Shown: positions 32,851 through 42,748 of the stretch, one piece after another
How the letters are laid out: each line of letters opens with the position of its first letter
Numbering within the stretch: the first letter of the stretch is position 1
DNA from: Streptomyces pyxinae
GTDB lineage: Bacteria; Actinomycetota; Actinomycetes; Streptomycetales; Streptomycetaceae
Assembly: GCF_024756275.1 (NCBI RefSeq)
Contig: NZ_JANUGQ010000005.1
Span: 186,001-250,000 of the forward strand
Length of the DNA stretch: 64,000 nucleotides
Direction of reading: 5' to 3'
Made by a program: the position numbers and the translations under genes
The notes under the pieces: model-generated
What the model saw: only the letters and a program-made list of their open reading frames with translations
Databases searched by the model: none
What the model was told of the DNA's origin: nothing

Positions 32851-35118
32851 TCAGATCACGGAACCGGTCCTGCTGGTACGGCCGTTCTCGATGTGGCCGA
32901 TGAAACGCTGGGACCAGGCGGGGTCGTTGCTCACGGTGATGGTGAAGTCGTACCAGCCGTAGGCGTGGGTGAGCTGGTTGAAGTAGTCGTCGGTGGAGCG
33001 GCCGGCGGGCACCTGGTAAGTCCAGGTACCTGAACGGTAGTTGTTGGATGTCACGGTGAAGGTGGCCGTCTGGGTGGGGTGGTCGTTGGCGAGACCGAAC
33101 CACAGGGCGGTCGCCCCCTCCCGGTCCGCGAAGTAGCTCCTGACCCGGGCGTACCGGCCGGTGCCGCCACTGGTGTCTCCGGTGAAGCGGCGCAGAAAGC
33201 GGTTGGGGCCGACCACGGTGAGGTCGTAACGGCCGTTCCCGTAGCCGCCGCCGATGTTGAAGAAGTCGCTGGTGGCGCCGTCCGGGCCGACCGTGTACTG
33301 CCAGGGCCCGCCACCCCGGTAGGCGTTGGCGTACGCGGCGAGATGGGCGGCGCCGGTCGCCTGCGGGCCCCGGTTCTCCAGGGCGATCCAGACCTTCTGG
33401 GTGCCCTTCGGATCGCTGCCCTCGTAGCGGTCGAGGTAGGCGTTGACCTGGTACGGCAGGGCGCAGGCTGCCTTGTTGCCGGGCTCCTGGGCGGGCCGCG
33501 ACCCGCTGCCGGCGGGGGTGGTGGGCGCGGCGGTGGCGTCACAGGCCGCTCCGGTCATCACCGGCTGGCCCGCCGGGACCGCGCCCGGCAGCGCGGGCAG
33601 CGGCCCGTACACCGGGTTGGCGAAGTCGAAGGCGGACGTGAGGTCGCCGCAGACCGCGCGCCGCCAGGCGCTGATGTTCGGGCAGCGCACCCCGGTCCAC
33701 TGCTCCAGGAAGCGCAGCACCGAGGTGTGGTCGAAGACCTGGGAGTTGACCCGGCCGCCCCGGGTCCAGGGCGAGGCGATGATCATCGGCACCCGGAAGC
33801 CCAGCCCGATGGGCGCGCCGGAGACGTACTCGGTGGCATCGGCGGTGTCGGCGGGGACGGGCGGCGGGACATGGTCGAAGAAGCCGTCGTTCTCGTCGTA
33901 GGTGAGAATGAAGACGGTGGAGTCCAGGACGGCCTGATCGGCCGCGAGGGCCTCCAGAACACGCTTGGTCACCGTGGCACCGACGCCGGGACTGGCGTTG
34001 GGATGCTCGGAGTTGGCGTAGTCGGTGACGATCCAGGAGACCCGGGGCAGCGTCCCGCCGGTCACATCGGCGCGCAGGGCCGCGATGATCGCGTCCGCGA
34101 CATCGCCGCCGCTGTAGGGCACCCCGGCCACCCCCTGCCGCCAGAGCACCGGATCGCCCTTGCCGTCCTTGGCCGGGTCGGCGGTCATGAAGGGCGCGAA
34201 GTACTCCAGGGCGTTGTCGCCGTAGTTCTTGTCCGCGTCGCGGTCGTAGACCTGGTAGACCTTCCAGCTGATCCCGGCGGACCGGAGCTGCTCGGCGTAC
34301 GTCACCCAGTTCTGTTCCTTGCGGCGGAAGTCGCCGCCGTTGTGGCTGACCCGGTTGGCTCCGGGCAGGCCGGCGCCGATCGAGCCGGACCAGAGGTAGT
34401 CGCGGTTGGGGCCGGTGCCGGTCAGGGACGAGCAGTGGTAGGCGTCGCAGATGGTGTAGGCGTCGGCGAGGGCGTAGTTGTAGGGGATGTCGGCCCGGGT
34501 CAGATGGCCCAGGGTCATACCGGTACTGCCCTTGGCCCGGTACCAGTTGTCCATCCGACCGCCGTTCCAGGCGCTGTGCTGGTCGGTCCAGCTGTGCCCG
34601 CCCCCGTCCACCTTGCACTGGGCGCTCTTCCAGCCGCCGCTGCCGGCGCTGAGCCGCCAGGGGTAGAGCCAGCCGCTGCCCCTGGGCTGCTGGAAGACCG
34701 TCCGGCCGGACAGCCCCGAGGTAGTCCCGGGCACATCGACGACGGCGTGGTCACCGAAGCCGCGCACGCCCTTGAGCGCGCCGAAGTAGTGGTCGAAACT
34801 GCGGTTCTCCTGCATCAGGATCACCACATGCCGGACCGGGGCGAGCCGGGGATCCGGGGCGGCTTCCCCGGCCAGCGGCTCCAGCGGCGGGTGCTCCTCA
34901 GGACCGGCCGTCCGGGGTCCGACCACGGCGGCCGCCGCCACGGCGGTGGCGGAGGCCAGGAACGCCCGGCGTGCCAGCTGGTTGCCCCGTCCGCCGGCCC
35001 GGGCCTTCCCCGGGCCGTGCGCCGAGTCGCTCGCCGGGCCGGGCGCCGGGTGGTGCGCGGGCCCTTGCGCCGGGCGGGGTGCCGGATGGGGCGTCGGGCC
35101 GTGGGTCGAGTCATCCAT
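32851..35118 (-). CDS. Tat-exported phospholipase C, phosphocholine-specific type
   Basis: 755 residues. A twin-arginine signal peptide: Arg50-Arg51 in ARRAFL followed by a hydrophobic Ala/Val stretch. The 40 residues before it are an unusual Pro/His/Ala-rich extension. The catalytic domain starts at about 95 with VVILMQENRSFDHYFG, the phosphoesterase (acid phosphatase/PLC) signature; further metal-site regions are GHSWTDQH and SWIVTDYANSEHPN. The C-terminus has two repeated beta domains (DUF756-like, each with FTVTSNNYR-type or LTVVGPNRF-type strands). It hydrolyses phospholipid head groups outside the cell, often to obtain phosphate. A possible PHO box lies upstream. Confidence 0.92.
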   Translation of the reverse strand: MDDSTHGPTPHPAPRPAQGPAHHPAPGPASDSAHGPGKARAGGRGNQLARRAFLASATAVAAAAVVGPRTAGPEEHPPLEPLAGEAAPDPRLAPVRHVVILMQENRSFDHYFGALKGVRGFGDHAVVDVPGTTSGLSGRTVFQQPRGSGWLYPWRLSAGSGGWKSAQCKVDGGGHSWTDQHSAWNGGRMDNWYRAKGSTGMTLGHLTRADIPYNYALADAYTICDAYHCSSLTGTGPNRDYLWSGSIGAGLPGANRVSHNGGDFRRKEQNWVTYAEQLRSAGISWKVYQVYDRDADKNYGDNALEYFAPFMTADPAKDGKGDPVLWRQGVAGVPYSGGDVADAIIAALRADVTGGTLPRVSWIVTDYANSEHPNASPGVGATVTKRVLEALAADQAVLDSTVFILTYDENDGFFDHVPPPVPADTADATEYVSGAPIGLGFRVPMIIASPWTRGGRVNSQVFDHTSVLRFLEQWTGVRCPNISAWRRAVCGDLTSAFDFANPVYGPLPALPGAVPAGQPVMTGAACDATAAPTTPAGSGSRPAQEPGNKAACALPYQVNAYLDRYEGSDPKGTQKVWIALENRGPQATGAAHLAAYANAYRGGGPWQYTVGPDGATSDFFNIGGGYGNGRYDLTVVGPNRFLRRFTGDTSGGTGRYARVRSYFADREGATALWFGLANDHPTQTATFTVTSNNYRSGTWTYQVPAGRSTDDYFNQLTHAYGWYDFTITVSNDPAWSQRFIGHIENGRTSRTGSVI

Positions 35119-36075
35119 CGCGAGGTCGCTTCCTGTTCGGGCCGGCCGGGCGGCGGGCCGGCGTGAGCGGGCGGGCCGAACGATTAGCCCGCCGGGTGGC
35201 CGGCGGGCCGACCGGGCGGAAACCGGTGGCGAACACCTTCCGCCGGAATGGGGGAGAGCGGGTTCAGGTGTGCGGACGGCTGAGCGACACGGTGGGAAAA
35301 GCGCTTTCCGCGCTCAACACGGGTCAGAAGGTGGCAGCCGCGACGGACCGCGTCAAGCCCCCGGGCACGGTGCTCCGGCGGCACGGCTTCGCCGGGCCCG
35401 TCCGGGCCGCGAGGCGCCGCGCACGGCGGCGTACGACCCCCCGGGCCAGGGAGTCGCCGTGGTCCGGGGCGGCGCCGATCCGGGGCGGCGCCGGCCACCC
35501 CCCGGCAGAACCACCCGTCCGCCGTGCCGCCGTGCTGGCGTGCCTCCGTGGTCCAGGCCGGGGCCCCGGCCCCCGGGCGCGAGCGCCGGCCTGACCGGGA
35601 TTCCTGGGCCCGGGTGTACCGGCCGCCCGGCCGCCGTGCCGCGCTCGGCGCGTGGGCGAGCCGCGGAGCGCGCTCCGGGAACAGCGAGCGGCCGGCGGAG
35701 CCTCGGCGAGCACTGCCGTACGGCCCGGCTCCTCTGAGCGCGCCGGGCGGGCCAGGAGCCGTGTCCGCGAAGGCCGGCCTCCACGACGGGGCGTCCCCCG
35801 CCGGTGGCCGCCTGGGTGACGGTCCTGACGGCGTCCCCGGCCCGGGCGCGAGGGCCGGCCCGGCCGGGACTCCGGGCCCGTGGCGTACCGGCCGGAAGTT
35901 TTCGTTATCCGGGTCGCGCCCGGCGGTCTCCCAGGGCAAGGGGCGAACGCCGTCCCCCGGCAGAGCGCCGGACACCTCGCTCCGGGACCCCCACGCGGGG
36001 TGCGGTGGCCTCCCCACCGCACCTCGCCCCCGGGACGGGTGTCCGCGCTCGCCGGCCGAGCAGGGAAGAACCGCC
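35119..36075. other. 957-bp divergent gap with an imperfect 53-bp direct repeat
   Basis: No gene supported between the phospholipase and metalloprotease genes. It contains: a PHO-box-like site (35213-35234, listed separately); the near-palindrome GGAAAAGCGCTTTCC at 35295-35309; and two related ~53-bp segments (35572-35624 and 35841-35893), both starting CCCGGGCGCGAG and ending GTACCGGCC-like. Long open frames here have strongly skewed Arg/Pro/Ala content and appear to be shadows of high GC. Confidence 0.5.
35213..35234 (-). promoter_or_regulatory. Possible PHO box upstream of phospholipase C
   Basis: On the minus strand two adjacent 11-mers read GTTCGCCACCG and GTTTCCGCCCG. The PhoP direct-repeat unit in Streptomyces begins GTTCACC; the first copy matches 6 of 7 and the second 4 of 7. 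It sits about 95-116 bp upstream of a secreted phospholipase, a class of gene often under phosphate control. Confidence 0.35.
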
Positions 36076-37566
36076 ATGAAGCCTCGTACCCCCCGGAACC
36101 ATCCCCGTCTCCCCGCCGTCTCCCGCGAGTCCGGCGAGTTCAGGCCGGCGACGGCCGTGCGCCGGCCGCGCGCCGGGCGCCGCGGCACGGCATCGCTGCT
36201 CGCCGTCGCGGCGCTGGTGCTCTCGGCCGTCTGGCCCGGCACCGCGTCGGCGGCCCCCACGGCGCCGGGGCCGGCCGATCAGCCGGAGACGCTGGTCGAC
36301 CGGCACGCCGTCGTCCTCGTCAACTTCCGCAATCTCTCGCTGGACGATGCCGGACTCGCCCATGAGCGGGCCGCGCGGAACTTCTTCGGCGCGACCGACT
36401 CCCTCGCCTCCTACTACGCGCGGAACTCGGGGGGCCGGATGTCCGTGGTGCCCGCCCGGGGCGACGGGGTCTTCGGACCCTTCACACTCGACATGGACGA
36501 CACCGCCGCCTGCGACACCGGCAGGATGGCCGAGCTCGCGCGCGAGGCGATGGCCGGGGTCGCGTACGACCACATCTCCCTCGTCCTCACGTCGCGTTAC
36601 TGCGGGAACTGGTGGGGTCTGGCGCACCAGCCCGGCAAGGTGAGCTGGTTCCACGAGGGCGCCGTCGACGACAAGGCCGCCATTTACCACGAGATCGGCC
36701 ACAACCTCGGCTTCGCCCACCAGCCGCGCCAGAAGTGCGCACCGGGCAGTTACACCTCGTGCGAGGACGACGACTACAGCAAGCGCACGCCCATGGGCGC
36801 CGGCGGTGACAAGAAGGGGCTCTCCGCGCCCGAACTGCTCTCCCGGCACTGGCTGACCGCGCGGCGGACCGCCACCCCGGACTCGGCCGGCACCGTCCGC
36901 CTCCGCCCGCTGCACGCCTCCGGCGACGGCGGGACCCGGGCGCTGGACCTGCCGCTGGGCACGGGCGGCGACCGCGTCGTGGTGGAGTACCGCACCCCGG
37001 ATCCGGCGACCCCGGACGCCGGCATCGCCCGGGGTGTGAATGTCTACCGGGTCCCCGGCGGCCAGTACAACAAGGCCACCCTGATCAGTAACGTCGGGCA
37101 CGACGCCGACACCCCCACCGGCTCGTTCGGCGGCACCTTCACCGACACCTCCGCCGGACTCTCCCTCAGTGTCGTCACGGCGGACGCCGAAGGGGCCGAG
37201 GTGCGTGTCGGGACGGGCACCGGCGCCGGTCCGGCGACGTCCTCCGCCGGTCCCGCGCCCACCACCGCACGCCCCACCGCCGCGGCCCCGGCGGCCCCGT
37301 CCCCGGCCCCGACGGCTCGGGCCTCGGCCGGGAGCGCCCCGGGCGCCGATGAGCACGCCGCCATCGGCACCACCGCGCCCGGCCCGGGCGGTGCCCCGGA
37401 CGGTTCCGCCCCCACGGCGGCCCGGACGGCGGCCGCCGATGACGACCTGGCCTCCACCGGGGCGGCGGTCGCCGGGCCCGCCCTGGCCGGTCTCGCCCTG
37501 GTCGTCGCGGGCGGTGTGACGGTCTTCGTCCTGCGCCGCCGCCGGCCCGCACGCCACGGGCGCTGA
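36076..37566 (+). CDS. Secreted zinc metalloprotease with LAxTG sortase anchor
   Basis: 496 residues. Signal peptide at about 38-60 (RRGTASLLAVAALVL to ASAAP) after a long basic N-region. The zinc site is HEIGHNLGFAH (His205, Glu206, His209, His215), the HExxHxxGxxH pattern of metzincins, closest in feel to gametolysin M11/reprolysin-like enzymes. Residues ~375-450 are Ala/Pro/Thr-rich. The C-terminus is a class E sorting signal: LASTG from Leu458, a hydrophobic helix, then RRRRPARHGR. Streptomyces class E sortases recognise LAxTG, so the enzyme should end up linked to peptidoglycan. No sortase gene is in the window. A strong hairpin follows the stop. Confidence 0.9.
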   Translation: MKPRTPRNHPRLPAVSRESGEFRPATAVRRPRAGRRGTASLLAVAALVLSAVWPGTASAAPTAPGPADQPETLVDRHAVVLVNFRNLSLDDAGLAHERAARNFFGATDSLASYYARNSGGRMSVVPARGDGVFGPFTLDMDDTAACDTGRMAELAREAMAGVAYDHISLVLTSRYCGNWWGLAHQPGKVSWFHEGAVDDKAAIYHEIGHNLGFAHQPRQKCAPGSYTSCEDDDYSKRTPMGAGGDKKGLSAPELLSRHWLTARRTATPDSAGTVRLRPLHASGDGGTRALDLPLGTGGDRVVVEYRTPDPATPDAGIARGVNVYRVPGGQYNKATLISNVGHDADTPTGSFGGTFTDTSAGLSLSVVTADAEGAEVRVGTGTGAGPATSSAGPAPTTARPTAAAPAAPSPAPTARASAGSAPGADEHAAIGTTAPGPGGAPDGSAPTAARTAAADDDLASTGAAVAGPALAGLALVVAGGVTVFVLRRRRPARHGR

Positions 37567-37583
37567 CCTCGCCCCCGCCGTGA

Positions 37584-37630
37584 GCCGCCGCGGCCCGGGG
37601 GCGAGGGGCACGCCCCCGGGCCGCGGCGGC
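37584..37630. terminator. Strong bidirectional hairpin terminator
   Basis: Perfect 20-bp inverted repeat: arms 37584-37603 (GCCGCCGCGGCCCGGGGGCG) and 37611-37630, 7-nt loop AGGGGCA. It fills the gap between the convergent metalloprotease and HAD phosphatase genes and ends 6 bp before the latter's stop codon. Confidence 0.85.
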
Positions 37631-37636
37631 GGCGGC

Positions 37637-38944
<1,308 letters not shown>

Positions 38945-39102
38945 GGAAACCTCCGCGAGACGGCGGGTGCTGGTGAGGTGCCGGGCAGCGTACGCCCGAC
39001 CGGCTGCACGGTACACGCATGGTCCGCCGCCCCGTCCCGGCGCCCGCCCCGGGCGCGCCGTACGGGCCGCCGTGCTCAGCCGGCGGCGGCAACCGACAGG
39101 AG

Positions 39103-39633
39103 TCAGCCGGCGCGGCTCAGCTCCGCCGCGCCGAAGGACACGTCGAAGCGGTCGCACCAGATGGCGACGCTGGTGTAGTCGGCCGGGTCGACCCCCGCCG
39201 GCAGGGCGTAGTTCTGGTCGCCCTTGTTCCCCTTGAGCTCGCCGAGGCTCAGATGCCTGCCGTCGTCGAAGACCCGCCAGCCGCCCACCCCTTCCTTGAC
39301 CGGTGCGTCCGTGAGCCACACCCGCAGGTCAGGACCGTTGCTGGTGGCGAGGCCCTCCAGCCGCAGGACGTGCGAGCCGTCCCCGAGGCGGAGGATCCGC
39401 GCCGTGCCGGTGGTGCTGTGCTCATGGCTGATGAACTCGCCCCGGCTGAGGGTCCTGGGCCGGCCGGTGTCGCCGCCACCGGCCGGCGCCGCCGCGGGCA
39501 GCGCCTCGTGGACGCTGTCGTCCTGCCACAACTTCCACGGCTGGAACCAGAACAGCCCACCGAGCCCCGCGAGGACGAGTGCCGCCACCACTCCCACTGT
39601 CGGCCCGCGCCGCTTCTTCGCCCCAGCCGCCAC
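39103..39633 (-). CDS. Membrane-anchored DM13-domain protein
   Basis: 176 residues. A basic N-terminus, one membrane segment (about 11-30, VGVVAALVLAGLGGLFWF), a short linker, then the DM13 domain (about 70-175) with FISHEHSTTGTARIL, LRLEGLATSNGPDLRVWLTDAP and the ending YTSVAIWCDRFDVSFGAAEL. The single conserved Cys in IWCDRF is the residue proposed for electron transfer in DM13 proteins. It is thus a predicted extracytoplasmic redox protein of unknown partner. It lies between the HAD phosphatase and a tiny membrane protein with no overlap. Confidence 0.85.
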   Translation of the reverse strand: MAAGAKKRRGPTVGVVAALVLAGLGGLFWFQPWKLWQDDSVHEALPAAAPAGGGDTGRPRTLSRGEFISHEHSTTGTARILRLGDGSHVLRLEGLATSNGPDLRVWLTDAPVKEGVGGWRVFDDGRHLSLGELKGNKGDQNYALPAGVDPADYTSVAIWCDRFDVSFGAAELSRAG

Positions 39634-39752
39634 CCTCGTACCTCCCGCTCACCGATCCGTTCCGCGCCATCCAACCCGTTCGGGGCGCGGAAGACCATCC
39701 GGGGACGCGGCGGACCGCCCGGCGCGAGGAGGGGGGAGGGGCCGGGTGCGGA

Positions 39753-39920
39753 TCAGTGGAGGAGGCGGTCGAAGAAGGTGCCGACGGCTCGCAGTACGCC
39801 GACGGCGCCGATGACGGCGTTCGCGAGGAAGTCCGCGAACTCCACCGGCCGGGTGACGAGCAGATAGAGCACGATGACGAGCACGGCCCAGAAGGCCAGG
39901 CTTCTGCCGCGGAGGAACAT
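39753..39920 (-). CDS. 55-residue membrane protein
   Basis: Short ORF with ATG, GGAG about 8 nt upstream and typical codon bias. It starts MFLRGRSLAFWAVLVIVLYL: one clear membrane helix (about 8-24) followed by an amphipathic or second weak helix (28-50) and a basic/His end. Such small conserved membrane proteins are frequent in Streptomyces and have no assigned role. It precedes the DM13 gene by 119 bp and follows the UbiB-kinase gene by 92 bp, all on the minus strand. Confidence 0.7.
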   Translation of the reverse strand: MFLRGRSLAFWAVLVIVLYLLVTRPVEFADFLANAVIGAVGVLRAVGTFFDRLLH

Positions 39921-40012
39921 GGGTCACGCTCCCGGGCCGGTGCCACAGCCGGCGGGTGAGCCGGTGCGGACAGGGAAAGGGGACGGGGGTGGTGTCCCGG
40001 TGAGGCGTCGGG

Positions 40013-41470
40013 TCACCGGCGGTGCTTGCGCCCGTAGGCGATCGGATCGCCGAGATTGGTGCGGGTCTGGATGGTGAACTGCCGGGAGGCGAGCTCGCTG
40101 AGGATCGTGTGCACCTGGGCTGCCGACTTGTCGGTCAGCGTCAGCAGGTTCAGCAAGTGGGCGCCGAGCTGCTCGGCGTCCAGTTCGCTGCGCAGCTGAT
40201 CGCGCACGATGGTGTCGAGGGTGCCGCGCAGGGTGTCCCGGAGTTTGGCCTTCGAGTAGAGGCAGCGTACGGAACCCTCCATGTTCGCCACCGACTTGCC
40301 GATGACGGAGACGATGGGAGCCACATGGATGCCGCGGTGTGTGGAGTACCGCAGCACGGACATCAGGGCCACACCGTAGTTGAGTTCGGCCAGCGTGGCA
40401 TTGGACCACCGGGGGATCTTCCGGGAGAGGTCCTGGATGAATCCGGGCACATCACTCCAGGGAGTCAGCGAGCCCAGCCTGATCCACTGGCGCGCGAAGC
40501 TCTCGCCGTCGTTGCGGGCCAGTGCGACGAAAAGACCGAGCACGGCGAGCCGGGCACCGCGGTCGAGCCGGCCGACCATGCCCCAGTCGATGATGTGGGC
40601 GGTGCCGTCGGAGCCGATGAGAACGTTCCCGGGATGCGGATCGGCGTGGAACCGGCCGGTGGTGAAGTAGGAGCGGAACATGAACTCGATGAGCTGATTG
40701 GCGGTCTTCTTGCGCTGCTTCTCGGTGAAGGCGTCCTCCTTCACCCGGTTGATGGCCACTCCGTCGGCCAGGGACTGGATGAGGACCTTCGGGGTGGCGT
40801 GCAGCACCTTGGGCACACTGATGTACTTGTAGTCGCGGGCCAGTTTGCGGCCGGCCTTCATGTGGGACGCCTCGCGGGTGAAGTCCAGTTCGTCCCGCAT
40901 GGCGTCGAACAGCACCTCCAGCATGCCGCCCATGTCGATGACCGCGTTGAAGCGCGGGGTGAACCGGGCCGTCAGCCGGGCCACCCTGCCCAGGGCACGC
41001 ATGTCGCCGAGGACGGCCCGGTCCGCGTCCGGGCGCTGCACCTTGATCACACAGTCGGTGCCGTCGCGGAGGGTGGCCCGGTACACCTGCGCCAGGGAGG
41101 CCGAACCCAGCGGCTCTTCGGTGCGTACGGAGGCGAACCGGTCCCGCCAGCCGGGCCCCAGTTCCCGTTCCAGCACCGGAGCGAAGGCGGCGAACGGCCG
41201 TGCCACCGCCTGGTCGTTGAGCAGGCTGAGCTCCTCCCGCACATGGTCGGGCACGAAGTCCGGACGGGTGGCGAGGATCTGGCCGATCTTGATGTAGAAA
41301 GGGCCGAGTTCCTCCAGGGTGCGGCGGAACTGACGGGCACGTTCCGCCGCGTGGTCCGCCCCGGGCTCCGGGGACGTACGCCGGACCGCCCGGGACAGGG
41401 AGCGCCCGGCCTCCTGGGAGGCCGCACGGGCGGCGATGCGTACCGCTCGCCGCCCCCGTCCCTCAGCCAT
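40013..41470 (-). CDS. UbiB/AarF-family atypical kinase
   Basis: 485 residues. Family marks: KIGQ motif in FYIKIGQILATRPDFVP, the Ala-containing nucleotide loop in EPLGSASLAQVYRA, the invariant Lys in CVIKVQRP, the catalytic HADPHPGNVLI and metal site IIDWGMVGRL. In this superfamily the KxGQ segment inhibits ordinary kinase activity, and members affect isoprenoid-quinone or lipid homeostasis, mostly by ATP hydrolysis. There is no C-terminal membrane helix pair, which many UbiB proteins have. A small basic coiled-coil gene lies 34 bp upstream in the same direction. Confidence 0.9.
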   Translation of the reverse strand: MAEGRGRRAVRIAARAASQEAGRSLSRAVRRTSPEPGADHAAERARQFRRTLEELGPFYIKIGQILATRPDFVPDHVREELSLLNDQAVARPFAAFAPVLERELGPGWRDRFASVRTEEPLGSASLAQVYRATLRDGTDCVIKVQRPDADRAVLGDMRALGRVARLTARFTPRFNAVIDMGGMLEVLFDAMRDELDFTREASHMKAGRKLARDYKYISVPKVLHATPKVLIQSLADGVAINRVKEDAFTEKQRKKTANQLIEFMFRSYFTTGRFHADPHPGNVLIGSDGTAHIIDWGMVGRLDRGARLAVLGLFVALARNDGESFARQWIRLGSLTPWSDVPGFIQDLSRKIPRWSNATLAELNYGVALMSVLRYSTHRGIHVAPIVSVIGKSVANMEGSVRCLYSKAKLRDTLRGTLDTIVRDQLRSELDAEQLGAHLLNLLTLTDKSAAQVHTILSELASRQFTIQTRTNLGDPIAYGRKHRR

Positions 41471-41504
41471 CGTGGTCCGGTCGTACGGTCAGGAGCGCGG
41501 CCAC

Positions 41505-41747
41505 CTAGTGGTCGCCCGCGCGTGCCGCGGGCCGGCCGCCGACATGGTTGGTGAGTGAGGCCACCGCACCGGTCAGTGCCGAGACCTGGTCACTGAGCGC
41601 GGCGATCTGCCGCTCATTGCGCCGCTGGCGCTTCTTGGTCTTGCTGCGCTTCCTCTTCTTGCCGCGGAGTCCCCGCCGAAGGCCCTTGTCGAAGCCTCCG
41701 ACCATGTCGGCGAGCCGGTCGCCCGCCGAATCCCGACGTCTGCTCAC
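41505..41747 (-). CDS. 80-residue basic coiled-coil protein upstream of the UbiB kinase
   Basis: GTG start with GGGGGCGG upstream. The middle (about 22-45) is a block of Arg/Lys (GLRGKKRKRSKTKKRQRR), followed by a heptad-like helix ERQIAALSDQVSALTGAVASL. Not recognised. The basic patch could bind membrane lipid or nucleic acid, and the coiled coil suggests a trimer or tetramer. It is almost certainly co-transcribed with the kinase gene, so an accessory or targeting subunit for the kinase is the natural hypothesis, with no further support. Confidence 0.65.
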   Translation of the reverse strand: MSRRRDSAGDRLADMVGGFDKGLRRGLRGKKRKRSKTKKRQRRNERQIAALSDQVSALTGAVASLTNHVGGRPAARAGDH

Positions 41748-42748
41748 GTTGCCGCCCCCTTTCGGGTCGCTGGTCCGGTGGCGCGCCAGGGGAGGAGCGC
41801 GAGGCGGGGTGCGGGCCGGCGCGCGTCCGGACCGGAAACCGTCTCCGGGGGTCGGCGCGTGCGCGGGGCGCCCCGTGCGCGGTGTGCTCGCCGGGCGCGA
41901 CTCTGCCATGGCAGCGCCGAACCGGCTCCGCGTCAACCCACTGTCCCGGCCAGGGCGGCCGGGATGTGACATCGCTTGTCGTCCACGGCGTAGGTGTCAA
42001 TCCGGTGGTGGGACTCCGGTGTGGCAGGGGGATCCGGGTCGCCATGAGTGCGTGGCAGGTGCTGTGATGCGGGAGGGCGGAGGGCCGCCGGTGTGACGGC
42101 AGCGCGTCGGAGGTGCGCCGGGGGCCGGCACCGGCCCCGCCCGGTCGGGGGACGAGGTGCCCCGGCGCCCGGAGCGTACAGTTCCGGCACTTGTGAGCCC
42201 GGGGGGCTCACCCCCTTGCGCACAGCCGAGAGTGCGTCATGCTGAACAAGTCGAACGTCTGATCGGCCGTTCCCCGTGCATACGCATGGCTCCGGGGCCG
42301 GCGGCACGAGTTCGGTGAACCCCCAGCCCCGGTACCTTCCGCGCGCGGCCCTCACCCTTCGGACCGCCGCACGGCCGGGGCCCACCACTTCTGCCGGAGC
42401 GGCGTACCCGGGCCCGGCCCGGACGCGCCGCCCATGACAGCTCTTCCACGGAGACGGATCCCGGGAGGGTCCTGCGCGCGGCGACCCCGCGACAAGCCGG
42501 CCCTGCCGGAGCACGACAAGGCGGCGCCGACGGCCCGCGGGCCCCGGACGCCGCGCCGACGGCCCGCTGGGCACGTACGCCGACGCCGACGGTCCGCTGG
42601 GCACGTACGCCGACGGCCCGCCGGACACGAGCGCCGGCGCGGCACGGCTGTGGCAGCCGGGGGACTGCGGCCGCTCCGTACTCCGCCGGTGCGACCGCGC
42701 GCACGGCGACCACCTCATGAGCCACGACCGAGGTCGGGAGGAAGCCCG
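41748..42748. other. 1-kb divergent gap before the terpenoid cluster
   Basis: No gene supported. A small perfect hairpin GTGAGCCC-GGG-GGGCTCAC lies at 42193-42211. Around 42230-42300 GC drops (GTGCGTCATGCTGAACAAG), the best zone for a promoter reading into the terpenoid genes. From 42545 to 42630 a ~24-27-bp unit containing CCGCTGGGCACGTACGCC occurs twice, with a third degenerate copy. In the plus frame running into 42717 this would give repeated DGPLGTYAD, perhaps a remnant of a lost coding sequence, but it has no start and a stop lies at 42435. Confidence 0.45.

Noticed and set aside
42434..42748. N-terminal extension of the prenyl diphosphate synthase frame, or a separate gene with DGPLGTYAD repeats
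   Set aside because: Arg/Pro-rich in the synthase frame with no family similarity; the ATG at 42749 has a clear ribosome site. The repeat-bearing alternative frame has no start and a stop just upstream.
41748..42748. tRNA or small RNA gene in the gap
   Set aside because: No cloverleaf, no CCA end and no T-loop sequence found; only one small hairpin.
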